A stretch of 64,000 nucleotides of DNA from an uncultured Paenibacillaceae bacterium (GCA_913056365.1 CAJXLT010000002.1:248001-312000), one strand, 5' to 3'; counted from the stretch's first letter, positions 25,768 to 33,513 are shown. The notes: generated from the letters alone by a model not told the origin. Numbers and translations are program-made.

Positions 25768-28387
25768 GGAAACTCAACCGCCTTTCCTGCTGAACCATCT
25801 CGCGGAAGCGGCGTTCGAACTCCACCTGCGACTCGCGGATGGCAGACTGTACCTGACTACGGACATCATGTGTGCTCCCTCCCACCGCCAACCGAATGTT
25901 CGGTGCGAAGGTCACTTGCATGCTACCGCTCGTATCATGCCCCATCAGATGATTGACCCGATCCAGAATCGCGTGCGAGCGCGGCTTGTTGTTGATTGGA
26001 ATAGCCGCCTCTAGCCCCGCCTCGCCGAAGATTGCCGGGCGGTCGGAGAAGCCTCCATCGGCATATCCTTCCGGAATAGGAATGCTTGGGTAGTATTGTT
26101 GAGCTAGTCTAAGATCAGATACTAGACCTGCTTGCTTAAATAATACATTGACATCAATCTGGTATTCCTTTTGCATGAGACCCATGTTTTCGTTTAGTTT
26201 CTCAATGTTGGCAAGCGCTAAATCAACTGCTACTTTTTGCTCGTCAGTGAGACTACTATAATTGGCCATCATACTTTCGATTGTGCCACCAAGATCAAGC
26301 TCAAGTAACGATAACTGTTGGTCGTATAGTTCTTTGTAACTTGCAGTCGCCGATTTGAGTTCTTCATACTTCTTGATGTATTCATCGAGATTGTCAATTT
26401 CTTCATCGGATAATTCATCTATTTTCTTATCAAGTTGTTCTAAGTGGTTATATCCAATAAAGCTATAACCGACTGTTTGTCCAACCTCATTAGCCCGCTG
26501 CTGCAAATCATCCAGTAGTTCTGTCCTCTCATCAGACGGTTGCATGTCCATGATTTCCTCAAATTCCACCTGGAACTCCTTGAATGCAGGTATTGCATTC
26601 TCTATGGCAGTTCTTTGATCCCAAAGTTCCTCTGTCTGAAGCTCTAATGATGCTATTTCCTCTTCAAGCTTTGGAAGATCCCTTCGCTTTTCTGCTACTT
26701 CCTTTTCCAGCTTTAACTTGGACAAATCCCGTTCGGCATCTTTTTCTCGCTTCAGCAGTTCCAGTTTTTCATTAATTTTTCCATTCTCAATATCATATTG
26801 ACTAATCCTGTCCGGGTACATATCCTGTAAGATTTGTTCTATTTCAGCAAGCCGCTCTTTTTGCGTTGACAGGTCGCGAGTAGCATCTGTGTTGTTATTA
26901 ACGATTTCATGTAAGTGTTCATATTCCCACACAAGATCATTCGTCTTTGTCGCTTTCTCCGCAGCTATATCATAATGAGAGGACACCTCCTCCAGATCGT
27001 CCCCCATATGAATTAGCTCTTGCCGCGCATCCTCTTGGTGCTTCTTATACGTAGTCCATCCTGCCGATAGAAGGCCTACACCGGCGATTGCCCAACCTAC
27101 AGGTCCAGTAAGCCCCCTGAGTACTGTACCCAGAATACGCACAGAGGCAGAGACACCTCCCACACCTGCTCCTGTCTTCGCTGTCTCTTTGCCCACTTTC
27201 GCGAGATTGCCGATGAATGTACTCACGTCAGCAATACCCTTGCCCATCTTAATCGTGCCTGCGGCGATCCCGATGCCCGCTATGGCCTTCGCTACATCTT
27301 CTGCAATAGCGATCATTTCCGGTCCATTCTGCTCGAAGTAATCCACCGCTTTCTCCGCCTGCTCAATCATCTTCTCCCCATAAGGCTCCAGCACCTGAAA
27401 AAGCTGATTCTTCAGCCGTTGCATCTTGTCATCCAGCGTCATGGTTTCATCAGCATAGCGGGCTATGCTTCCACCCACTCCTTCGAAGCTGCTGCCGAGA
27501 TCCGCCAGTGCGAAGGCACCGCTGCGCGCTACTGTCACCATCTGTTGGGCGCTGTCTTGGCCGAAGGCGTCTGTAGCGATGGCGAGAGCATCCGCAGATG
27601 ATTCCGCTCCCTGCATGGCCTGCATTGTCTTCGCCAGCTCCTGCCGTGAATTCTTCTGCTCGCCTGCCCATTGCTGGAACGTCTTGTTCAGCCCGGGCAT
27701 CACCTTAGATGTGGCAATTCCTTGTGCATTCAAATGTCCGAAGAAGTCTGCCGTCTCTTCCATACTGAAACCTGCATGTTGCATGGCTCCCCCGTAGCTG
27801 TTCAGGTCGGTTGCGAGCTGGCCGAAGCCGATGCCAGTATGCTGCGAAATCTTGAACATGCCATCCAATAACGTACTTGCATCCTCTGCCGGGCGCTGCC
27901 ATTGCGACAGAGCTTGTCCGAATGCCTTCGCGTTGCCCGCACCGTTCTCCTTCAGCATGCGAGACAGGTCCAGTATCTGCCGAGCAAGCGAATCCATCGT
28001 TCCGCCTGACGCCTCTGTGTACGAATCGAGATTGGCGATCGTTCCGGCAACTTCCGCAGCCGCATTGGGCACTTCCTGCATGATCGAGCGGAAGCTTCCC
28101 TCCATCGCTTGCAATTCCCGTCCGCTGGATCCTGTGCTTAGCTGGATAGATTTCAGCGCTTTGTCATACTCGTTCGCGGTATTCCAGGCTACGACTCCTA
28201 GCTGCGCAATGGCAGCCGTCATGCCAACGCCTATATTCTTCGCGTACTCATTCGCGCTTTTGGCTGCCCGGTCAAATTCGGAATCACTTTGATTCATGTT
28301 TTTTTGCAGCGTCTGCAGCTCTTCGGAAAATGTACCGACCGCATCTTGCAGCTTGTTCATAAGCGCTATCTCTGAATTGTTAGCCAT
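25760..28387 (-). CDS. Tail tape measure protein
   Basis: This 875-residue protein sets tail length. The N-terminal 350 residues are a TP901-type tape-measure core (helical, Gly/Ala/Met-rich, DAFGQDSAQQMVTVARSG). Hydrophobic segments lie around residues 365-455 (AIAGIGIAAGTIKMG, GPVGWAIAGVGLLSAGW), and a long charged coiled coil spans ~460-760. The last ~90 residues (GYADGGFSDRPAIFGEAGLE) are the usual C-terminal tail cleaved or packed near the hub. It comes after the chaperone gene and its -1 frame extension, the standard order. Confidence 0.92.
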   Translation of the reverse strand: MANNSEIALMNKLQDAVGTFSEELQTLQKNMNQSDSEFDRAAKSANEYAKNIGVGMTAAIAQLGVVAWNTANEYDKALKSIQLSTGSSGRELQAMEGSFRSIMQEVPNAAAEVAGTIANLDSYTEASGGTMDSLARQILDLSRMLKENGAGNAKAFGQALSQWQRPAEDASTLLDGMFKISQHTGIGFGQLATDLNSYGGAMQHAGFSMEETADFFGHLNAQGIATSKVMPGLNKTFQQWAGEQKNSRQELAKTMQAMQGAESSADALAIATDAFGQDSAQQMVTVARSGAFALADLGSSFEGVGGSIARYADETMTLDDKMQRLKNQLFQVLEPYGEKMIEQAEKAVDYFEQNGPEMIAIAEDVAKAIAGIGIAAGTIKMGKGIADVSTFIGNLAKVGKETAKTGAGVGGVSASVRILGTVLRGLTGPVGWAIAGVGLLSAGWTTYKKHQEDARQELIHMGDDLEEVSSHYDIAAEKATKTNDLVWEYEHLHEIVNNNTDATRDLSTQKERLAEIEQILQDMYPDRISQYDIENGKINEKLELLKREKDAERDLSKLKLEKEVAEKRRDLPKLEEEIASLELQTEELWDQRTAIENAIPAFKEFQVEFEEIMDMQPSDERTELLDDLQQRANEVGQTVGYSFIGYNHLEQLDKKIDELSDEEIDNLDEYIKKYEELKSATASYKELYDQQLSLLELDLGGTIESMMANYSSLTDEQKVAVDLALANIEKLNENMGLMQKEYQIDVNVLFKQAGLVSDLRLAQQYYPSIPIPEGYADGGFSDRPAIFGEAGLEAAIPINNKPRSHAILDRVNHLMGHDTSGSMQVTFAPNIRLAVGGSTHDVRSQVQSAIRESQVEFERRFREMVQQERRLSFHA

Positions 28388-28840
28388 GGTCCTCCCCTCC
28401 CTTCCCGCGGATGCGCATTATGCTGCTTACATACTCGTTCAACTCGCTTAATGACTGTGTCACGAAGTATGAAATCGGGGTGTGCGTGTGCAAGGACAAA
28501 AAAACCAATACGTCCCGAATCGGCGTCCGGCCTAGTCCACACCGAGCAAAAAATTTTGCACCCGCAGCGTAAGACGAGAGAAGTCCGAAGCGTTGATCTT
28601 CTTCACCAGCTCAATGGGCACGCCCGCAGCGCGTGCGGCAATATAAGCTTGAAACAGCTTACTTGTCTCCTTGACGAATGGATTCTCCCCCGTCTCTGCT
28701 ACGAATTGCCGTTCTGCTGCGATAATATCGTCTGCGGTTAGACCGGAGAAGTTGACTTGCAGCGAGTCAACTGTATTCCCTTCGAATTCAACAGGGTAGC
28801 GAAGCGAAAACTCGCTACCCTGAACCTTATGCTCAGCCAT
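28380..28840 (-). CDS. Tail chaperone long form by -1 ribosomal frameshift (E+E' / G-GT type)
   Basis: At 28547-28556 the chaperone frame reads CAA-AAT-TTT-TTG, which contains the slippery heptamers A-AAT-TTT and T-TTT-TTG. Slipping back one base opens a frame that runs without a stop from there to 28380, adding about 55 residues (beginning ARCGLGRTPIRDVLV, ending RGKGGEDHG) and overlapping the tape-measure start. Long chaperone forms made this way are conserved in P2, lambda and many contractile-tail operons. Use of the site is inferred from sequence and position. Confidence 0.7.
28532..28840 (-). CDS. Tail assembly chaperone, short form (P2 gpE-like)
   Basis: This 102-residue protein begins MAEHKVQGSEFSLRYPVEFE and ends VQNFLLGVD. 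It sits between tube and tape-measure genes, where a tape-measure chaperone is always found. The family is recognised by place, size and the frameshift site at its end rather than by strong motifs. GGAGGTAG precedes the ATG. Confidence 0.85.
   Translation of the reverse strand: MAEHKVQGSEFSLRYPVEFEGNTVDSLQVNFSGLTADDIIAAERQFVAETGENPFVKETSKLFQAYIAARAAGVPIELVKKINASDFSRLTLRVQNFLLGVD
28547..28556 (-). other. Programmed -1 frameshift slippery site
   Basis: The minus strand reads AAATTTTTTG in the frame A-AAT-TTT-TTG, giving two overlapping X-XXY-YYZ heptamers five codons before the chaperone stop. Confidence 0.7.
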
Positions 28841-28853
28841 ATGGTTCTACCTC

Positions 28854-29375
28854 CTACATTCCGAGTTGTTGGCGAACGTCAGCAAGCTGATCCTCACCGT
28901 CGATCACACATTTGAAATTAAACTTGTCGATCTCCAACACATTACGGCCGTCGATATCGATCTTCAGATAGGTCAGTTCGAATTCGTTGGTGGAATTGGT
29001 CGCCGTTCCTGGCGTAAGACTGCCGAGTGCGCCCGTCTTCGGAATGGCCTTGACCGCCACTGTGAATCCTGCTGAACGATATTCGCCTGAGGAAGTATCG
29101 TACATCTGCTGCGCTCCTCTGAAGGTGAGCGCATGTGATTTCGTCTGGAACAGATTGACACCTGGCCGAGCCAGTGTCCGCCAATTCAGCGTACAGGTCA
29201 TGCTGCCATAGTGGCCCAGCGTAGGGCTGTCTACCTCACCGGCAATGCCTGCACCGCTGATCGTTTCTGTCATAGCTGCGATGGAGGGCAAATCCACGCT
29301 TGCTGTACCGAGCCATTCCTTGCCATCACGATAGACGGAGAAGTTAATTAATTTTTCAGGTATTTGTCTACTCAT
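28854..29375 (-). CDS. Major tail tube protein
   Basis: This 173-residue protein starts MSRQIPEKLINFSVYRDGKE and contains GAGIAGEVDSPTLGHYGSMT, a clear match to P2-type (FII) tail tube proteins, which polymerise into the inner tube. It directly follows the sheath gene. Confidence 0.93.
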   Translation of the reverse strand: MSRQIPEKLINFSVYRDGKEWLGTASVDLPSIAAMTETISGAGIAGEVDSPTLGHYGSMTCTLNWRTLARPGVNLFQTKSHALTFRGAQQMYDTSSGEYRSAGFTVAVKAIPKTGALGSLTPGTATNSTNEFELTYLKIDIDGRNVLEIDKFNFKCVIDGEDQLADVRQQLGM

Positions 29376-29396
29376 CGTTTTATTCGTCTCCTTCCT

Positions 29397-30839
29397 TTAT
29401 GCGAACAGTCCGCTCAAATATTGGGGATCATACTCGACAACAAAGTCAATTTCCTTGGCTGGAGAAGGCGGCGTCACGTACACATGGAACTTGACGATGC
29501 CATCGGCCAGTGCGATGTCCGGATTTTCCGACGCTTGGAATTCTACGCGGCCGCCGACAATATTGCCTGCTGCAGCCAATCCGTTCAACCAGAGATTCAG
29601 GCTGTCGGTTACGGCTGCGATCAGGCGGCGGGTAATCGGTGCGTCTACTTGCTGCCAGAAGGTCAGTACTATCGTGTTCTGAATCCAATCCATCATGCGG
29701 CGCACCGGAATGAACGCATCCTTCGGATCAGTAACAGTCGGGTACACGCCAGTCCGGTTGCCCCATGCCCGCCAGCCGCCAATCCAGTTCAGCGCGGTGA
29801 CGACGCCTTCACCGTTCAAGTAGTTGGCTTGATCTTGACCTAGCAGCACTTCACTGCCGTCAGCAAGCTTCGCCCCGTCTGCCTGGAAGGCTTGGTTCGA
29901 TGGTGACACATACGGAACGTTGTCATTGTTGGCATCTGTGACCGCCATGACGCCAGCTAGCTGTGTGGACATATGGAACGTACGACCTCCCAAGCTCAGC
30001 TTCGGCCAGCTGTTGATCTGGCGTTCTGAGGTGTAGCTGTTGTCGTTCTTCCACGCAGGTACGTCGCTGTACGATGTAACGCTATCCGCAGGAATATCCG
30101 TTAGTGCGACACAGCGGAAGCTGCCGTTAATGTTCCCGGCCTTCGCCGTCATCACCGTGGCTACAGCGGGATTGTGCGAATATCCCGGCGCTAGCACTAT
30201 GCCGGGCACGATCCGGTATTTCGGGAATACTTGGTTAAGCAGCTCCAATCCAGTCAGATTGCCGCTACCGTCAACGCCGCCGATAATATCTTCGGCCGTC
30301 ACTGCTGTAGGATCGAGCTTGTCAAAATCAAGGGTGAGTGACTCACTAGCAATCATGGAACCGTCCGTCAATCGCTGGATCATCAGATAACCGTCTGCAT
30401 CATAGCCAATGGCATAATCCACACCTTCCACATACGTCGTACTGCCATCATCAGATTTCACAATAACCGACGCCAGCACAATACCGGATTGCTCTACTAC
30501 GACAAGATCATGTTCCAATACAGCCGATACATTCGTTTCGCTTATCTTCATCGTAGTCGGTTCCAATACGTTAATCAGAATGGCCGGGGAAGCTTGGAAC
30601 GTACCGAAATACGAATACATAAATTCGCACAAAGTAAAGCTCCAGTCATCCGAATACCCGAAAGCCTCAACAGCTTCCTGATACGAATGGCATAGTATGG
30701 GCTCATTCACAGGAGCCGATTCCCGTTGTGACAGATGCACCGGGGCACTGCCGAATACAACTGGCACCGTACCGGATTGTACAGCAGGGAGTATAGATGT
30801 TGGAATTTCAGAAGTATACACACCATGTTGGTAGCTCAT
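29397..30839 (-). CDS. Contractile tail sheath protein
   Basis: This 480-residue protein begins MSYQHGVYTSEIPTSILPAV, the typical sheath N-terminus, and includes FGYSDDWSFTLCEFMYSYFG, the conserved core GGWRAWGNRTGVYP and the C-terminal WLNGLAAAGNIVGGRVEFQ with the closing strand FVVEYDPQYL. Sheath proteins mark a contractile (myo-type) tail as opposed to a flexible one. Its ATG is one base after the stop of the preceding small gene. Confidence 0.95.
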   Translation of the reverse strand: MSYQHGVYTSEIPTSILPAVQSGTVPVVFGSAPVHLSQRESAPVNEPILCHSYQEAVEAFGYSDDWSFTLCEFMYSYFGTFQASPAILINVLEPTTMKISETNVSAVLEHDLVVVEQSGIVLASVIVKSDDGSTTYVEGVDYAIGYDADGYLMIQRLTDGSMIASESLTLDFDKLDPTAVTAEDIIGGVDGSGNLTGLELLNQVFPKYRIVPGIVLAPGYSHNPAVATVMTAKAGNINGSFRCVALTDIPADSVTSYSDVPAWKNDNSYTSERQINSWPKLSLGGRTFHMSTQLAGVMAVTDANNDNVPYVSPSNQAFQADGAKLADGSEVLLGQDQANYLNGEGVVTALNWIGGWRAWGNRTGVYPTVTDPKDAFIPVRRMMDWIQNTIVLTFWQQVDAPITRRLIAAVTDSLNLWLNGLAAAGNIVGGRVEFQASENPDIALADGIVKFHVYVTPPSPAKEIDFVVEYDPQYLSGLFA

Positions 30840-30840
30840 G

Positions 30841-31155
30841 CTACTTCACGTCCTTTCGAAGTTGGTTATACGCTTTATGTTCGATTGTGCCAGTTCGATT
30901 CATACGCTTCGTTCCTGCACCAATCTGTCCGATCGGCACAACAAGCTGTTGGATCGCTGGCTGATTCTCCATCATTCGTGCAACAGACACCGGCATCGCA
31001 TCGCGAAACACCGTGTATTGGGCAAGCCCGCGTAAATTCGGTCCAATATAAATAGTCTGTTCGCTTGCGCTGTGCTGTCGTGCCCGATTTTTCTGCTTCC
31101 GTCTCTTCGGCTTTTGTTGGACTTCGTCTATCATTGCTCCTTGCTCTTCAATCAT
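30841..31155 (-). CDS. Small basic protein upstream of the sheath, unknown
   Basis: This 104-residue protein has a Lys/Arg-rich N-terminal half (QKPKRRKQKNRARQHS) and a second half with YIGPNLRGLAQYTVFRDAMP. I do not recognise the family. It is embedded in the tail operon with GGAGGAGGTG before its ATG and near-zero spacing to both neighbours, so it is part of the module. The basic tail might bind a neighbour or nucleic acid; this is speculation. Confidence 0.65.
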   Translation of the reverse strand: MIEEQGAMIDEVQQKPKRRKQKNRARQHSASEQTIYIGPNLRGLAQYTVFRDAMPVSVARMMENQPAIQQLVVPIGQIGAGTKRMNRTGTIEHKAYNQLRKDVK

Positions 31156-31159
31156 AGAA

Positions 31160-31669
31160 CTACACCTCCTCCCATACCGGAATTACGCTTTGCACGGTCC
31201 AGATAGATTTCGCGCGGCCTATCCAGTATTCGGATGGCTGCTCCTGAGATATTTCCCATTGGTAAGGCTTTTCGATTGCGAACTTCCCTTCTACAATCCG
31301 CTGCTGAAGAAGCGACGCTCGTACTTGCTCCATCAGGTTCAGCAAATCGTATCCGTACGCAGATACAGGCTCGCTGGCAGCTGTCCCCCCACGATACATA
31401 CCGAATATCATCTCCATCTCGACTGTAGACGAGAGCGCATCCGGCACGTCCGGCGGAACGGCGTCTTCTCGATCAAGTCCCTTCACAGGTCGCACACAGA
31501 TGTATGGATTCGTGAAGTTCTCCGGCTGGAGAGGATCGGGAAAGGGAAGATCCCAGTCGAATACGCTCGGTGTCAGCAGTTCACCAGCTGTCCCCGATGC
31601 AGCCGCGTAGCCTGCAACCTGCTGCTCCAGAAATCTGCGAATCGCTCTCAACAGGAGATATGCCGTCAT
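31160..31669 (-). CDS. Probable tail terminator / completion protein
   Basis: This 169-residue protein (MTAYLLLRAIRRFLEQQVAG, NPYICVRPVKGLDREDAV, EKPYQWEISQEQP, IWTVQSVIPVWEEV) has the size, alternating pattern and position of tail terminator proteins that cap the tube at the end away from the baseplate. No exact family is recognised. In a headless particle it would be the top cap. CAGGAGGTG precedes the ATG. The 226 bases upstream (31670-31894) hold a 17-codon frame but no convincing gene. Confidence 0.55.
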   Translation of the reverse strand: MTAYLLLRAIRRFLEQQVAGYAAASGTAGELLTPSVFDWDLPFPDPLQPENFTNPYICVRPVKGLDREDAVPPDVPDALSSTVEMEMIFGMYRGGTAASEPVSAYGYDLLNLMEQVRASLLQQRIVEGKFAIEKPYQWEISQEQPSEYWIGRAKSIWTVQSVIPVWEEV

Positions 31670-31894
31670 CCACTCTTCACCTCCTGTCTGCTAGTGCTTG
31701 CTGGAATAGGATGGAACTGCATGTTTCCCATCACTCCTCACCTCCTTCATAGCGGCCAGCCAACGATTGTCAGATTGGCGAACGAGAAAGGCCACTCCGT
31801 ATCGAGTGACTGAGCACTGCCGTTTTATTTCCTATTTGGTACATTACCATCTTATAACGGAATTACTGTATAAATCCGCCACCTACCCGCCATG

Positions 31895-32332
31895 TTAATT
31901 CCATCCGAGCATTACGGCTACCTCTTGAACGAATTGTTTGCGCCATCTGCTGTACGTACGATCACTAATATGCAGCTTCTGGCAAATGCCGATGGCGGTT
32001 AGATGTTGAGAGGTGGTCCAGTATTTGACCCGAACAAACTCTTGCTTCACCTCTGGCAATTGTGCATAGACTTGCTCGATAGCCACAGATACGCGCTCCA
32101 TATGCATCAGCTTCGCATGTCCGGCTAGCTTGACCGCCATCTGTCCAGTAGGATCACTCGCTAACCTCGCAGAGCTCGCTCCCTTCACAATGGTCTTGTC
32201 AACCGGATCTTCGTCGAATGGCGTCATGATTTCCTCGCGCAGTCGAGACAATTCCTGATCACGGAATGGATGTGCGTACAGCTCTGCCTCAACATGTCGG
32301 AATACGTCCTTGTGCAGCTTTGTGTCATTCAT
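31895..32332 (-). CDS. ArpU/RinA-like late transcription regulator
   Basis: This 145-residue helical protein has a C-terminal helix-turn-helix (TAIGICQKLHISDRTYSRWRKQF) resembling sigma region 4, as in ArpU/RinA-type phage late activators. It is the first gene of the minus-strand module and probably switches on the tail genes once de-repressed. GGAAGGTGGAAGGGG lies upstream of the ATG. The intergenic region above it carries the Xre and LexA-type sites. Confidence 0.8.
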   Translation of the reverse strand: MNDTKLHKDVFRHVEAELYAHPFRDQELSRLREEIMTPFDEDPVDKTIVKGASSARLASDPTGQMAVKLAGHAKLMHMERVSVAIEQVYAQLPEVKQEFVRVKYWTTSQHLTAIGICQKLHISDRTYSRWRKQFVQEVAVMLGWN

Positions 32333-32370
32333 GTTCCCCTTCCACCTTCCCTAGTTCATAGTTCTTTACA

Positions 32371-32397
32371 GATAAATAAATTATCCATTTTGGATAA
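32371..32397. promoter_or_regulatory. Operator-like palindromes O1 and O1'
   Basis: GATAAATAAATTATC (32371-32385) is a GATAA-N5-TTATC palindrome. It overlaps a second one of opposite polarity, TTATCC-N5-GGATAA (32381-32397). They lie 39-65 bases upstream of the ArpU-like start. Confidence 0.65.
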
Positions 32398-32452
32398 GGG
32401 AAGATAGAAAGTCTCTTGACTCCGTCAGCTTCCCCATTTATACTATCCGCAA

Positions 32453-32467
32453 GATAAATCATTTATC
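32453..32467. promoter_or_regulatory. Operator-like palindrome O2
   Basis: GATAAATCATTTATC, same GATAA-N5-TTATC form. The flanking bases extend the perfect arms to AGATAAAT/ATTTATCT (32452-32468). Confidence 0.7.
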
Positions 32468-32519
32468 TGAGAGTTCATCCTACCTTTACAGCTTTCTATG
32501 AAGTTGCCGCATTAAACCT

Positions 32520-32533
32520 AGAACATTTGTTCG
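32520..32533. promoter_or_regulatory. LexA box upstream of the tail-operon repressor
   Basis: The minus strand reads CGAACAAATGTTCT, matching CGAACRNRYGTTYG except the last base and containing a perfect GAAC-N4-GTTC. It lies about 78 bases before the Xre start and 188 bases before the ArpU-like start. It would link the module to SOS. Confidence 0.75.
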
Positions 32534-32549
32534 TATTTGAATTATAGTA

Positions 32550-32564
32550 GATAACTATATTATC
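32550..32564. promoter_or_regulatory. Operator-like palindrome O3
   Basis: GATAACTATATTATC, the third GATAA-N5-TTATC site, next to the LexA box and close to the xre promoter region. Confidence 0.65.
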
Positions 32565-32610
32565 CGTCAAGGTAGTTTGTCACATTTTTCATAGAAGGGA
32601 GGAGAGACGC

Positions 32611-33108
32611 TTGGATTTGGCTGCGAAATTAACGATGCTTCGGAAGCAATCTGGTATGTCTCAATACGAAGTTGCTCAACGACTCGGTATCAAGCGACCG
32701 CGCTACAATGCTTGGGAACAGGGCATTGCCAAGCCTAGAGCAGATATGATTCATCTAGTGGCATCACTGTTCGATGTCTCCATCGATGAATTGCTGGGGC
32801 AACCGGAAGATGCAGGTGAAATATATGAGAAGCTTACGTCCGTTGTCGAGCTGTTTCAGTCTCACGGATTTACCGTTAAGCTCGATTTGTCATCGGGGAT
32901 CATACCGGAAGAAACGGTCATTCTGGGGACAGCGGGGAACACCTTGATGCGCGTTCATGTGAACAAGCTGTTGATTCATGCTGACGCAGTATTGACGCAA
33001 GTGCAGAATAAAGCAGCGGAAGTGGAAGAGGATTGGACAGCAGAAGAGTTGAACATGATCGAAGCGTACAAGAAGTTTTTGCGTTCGCAACGTTCGCAGA
33101 ATGGATAA
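32611..33108 (+). CDS. Xre-family repressor divergent from the tail operon
   Basis: This 165-residue protein has an N-terminal helix-turn-helix (LTMLRKQSGMSQYEVAQRLG, then YNAWEQGIAKPRADMIHLVA) and an unrelated C-terminal half (FTVKLDLSSGIIPEETVILG). The start is TTG with GGGAGGAG six bases before it. It is divergent from the ArpU-like gene, as phage repressors are from early genes. It most likely binds the GATAA-N5-TTATC palindromes between them. There is no peptidase Ser/Lys pair to suggest self-cleavage, so SOS control probably comes through the LexA box. Confidence 0.88.
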   Translation: MDLAAKLTMLRKQSGMSQYEVAQRLGIKRPRYNAWEQGIAKPRADMIHLVASLFDVSIDELLGQPEDAGEIYEKLTSVVELFQSHGFTVKLDLSSGIIPEETVILGTAGNTLMRVHVNKLLIHADAVLTQVQNKAAEVEEDWTAEELNMIEAYKKFLRSQRSQNG

Positions 33109-33151
33109 GTCTGAGCGAGTTTAGGAATAGACATCATCCTCAAGCGTGAAG

Positions 33152-33184
33152 AAGTCCCATCAGCAGCATACCGGCGGGACTTTT
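33152..33184 (+). terminator. Terminator of the xre gene
   Basis: AAGTCCC (33152-33158) pairs with GGGACTT (33176-33182), followed by TT, about 45 bases past the stop. Confidence 0.7.
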
Positions 33185-33235
33185 CACACTTGCTTCCACT
33201 CAATTCCGCCGAGTTTGTATTTAGCGGGAAATAAG

Positions 33236-33434
33236 GGTCTTATCTACTACAGAACGGTGAAATGTAGAACGCAAACGGGATTTATTGGTCTTATTCCTAG
33301 CATACGTTGCTTTCTCAGCTTACATACACCGTAATACGTCCATAATTTTCCGCAATTTTCTTAATTTGGGGGATGTCCCCTGTTATAAGACCAATTAGTT
33401 CTCCTAAGAGCCAGCAGAAGTGCGCAGCAATAAG
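33236..33434 (+). repeat. Dispersed repeat element, copy B (undescribed)
   Basis: Same ordered blocks as copy A (16303-16456): GGTCTTAT (33236), TGGTCTTAT (33286), TTACAT (33320), AAGACCAAT followed by TAGTTC (33387), CAGCA (33412), AATAAG (33429). ATTGGTCTTAT (33284-33294) and ATAAGACCAAT (33385-33395) are perfect inverted repeats, so this copy could fold into a long hairpin. It fills most of the gene-free stretch 33185-33561, where no credible gene is seen. Confidence 0.6.
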
Positions 33435-33459
33435 GTTAGTGCCGATGATGCAAGCAGAA

Positions 33460-33513
33460 GGGGCATTGCCCACAATGACGGTACATTCACCCGTCAGTTG
33501 TATGCAATGCCCC
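33460..33513. repeat. Long nested hairpin downstream of glnA
   Basis: Outer arms GGGGCATTGC (33460-33469) and GCAATGCCCC (33504-33513) enclose inner arms TGACGG (33476-33481) and CCGTCA (33491-33496), with further ACAA/TTGT pairing. It lies about 50 bases beyond the glnA stop. No T run follows on the glnA strand. It may be a terminator-like or protective RNA structure. Confidence 0.6.

Noticed and set aside
31670-31894. 17-codon frame (MGNMQFHPIPASTS...) before the tail terminator-like gene
   Set aside because: Too short and without supporting pattern; it may be a leader but cannot be shown.
18671-33108. Complete inducible prophage
   Set aside because: No integrase, terminase, portal, capsid or lysis gene is seen and no attachment repeats were found next to the module.
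18671-33108. Extracellular contractile injection system (Photorhabdus virulence cassette / Afp type)
   Set aside because: The AAA ATPase and multiple sheath and tube paralogues that define those systems are missing, and P2-type X, D, U and I genes are present.
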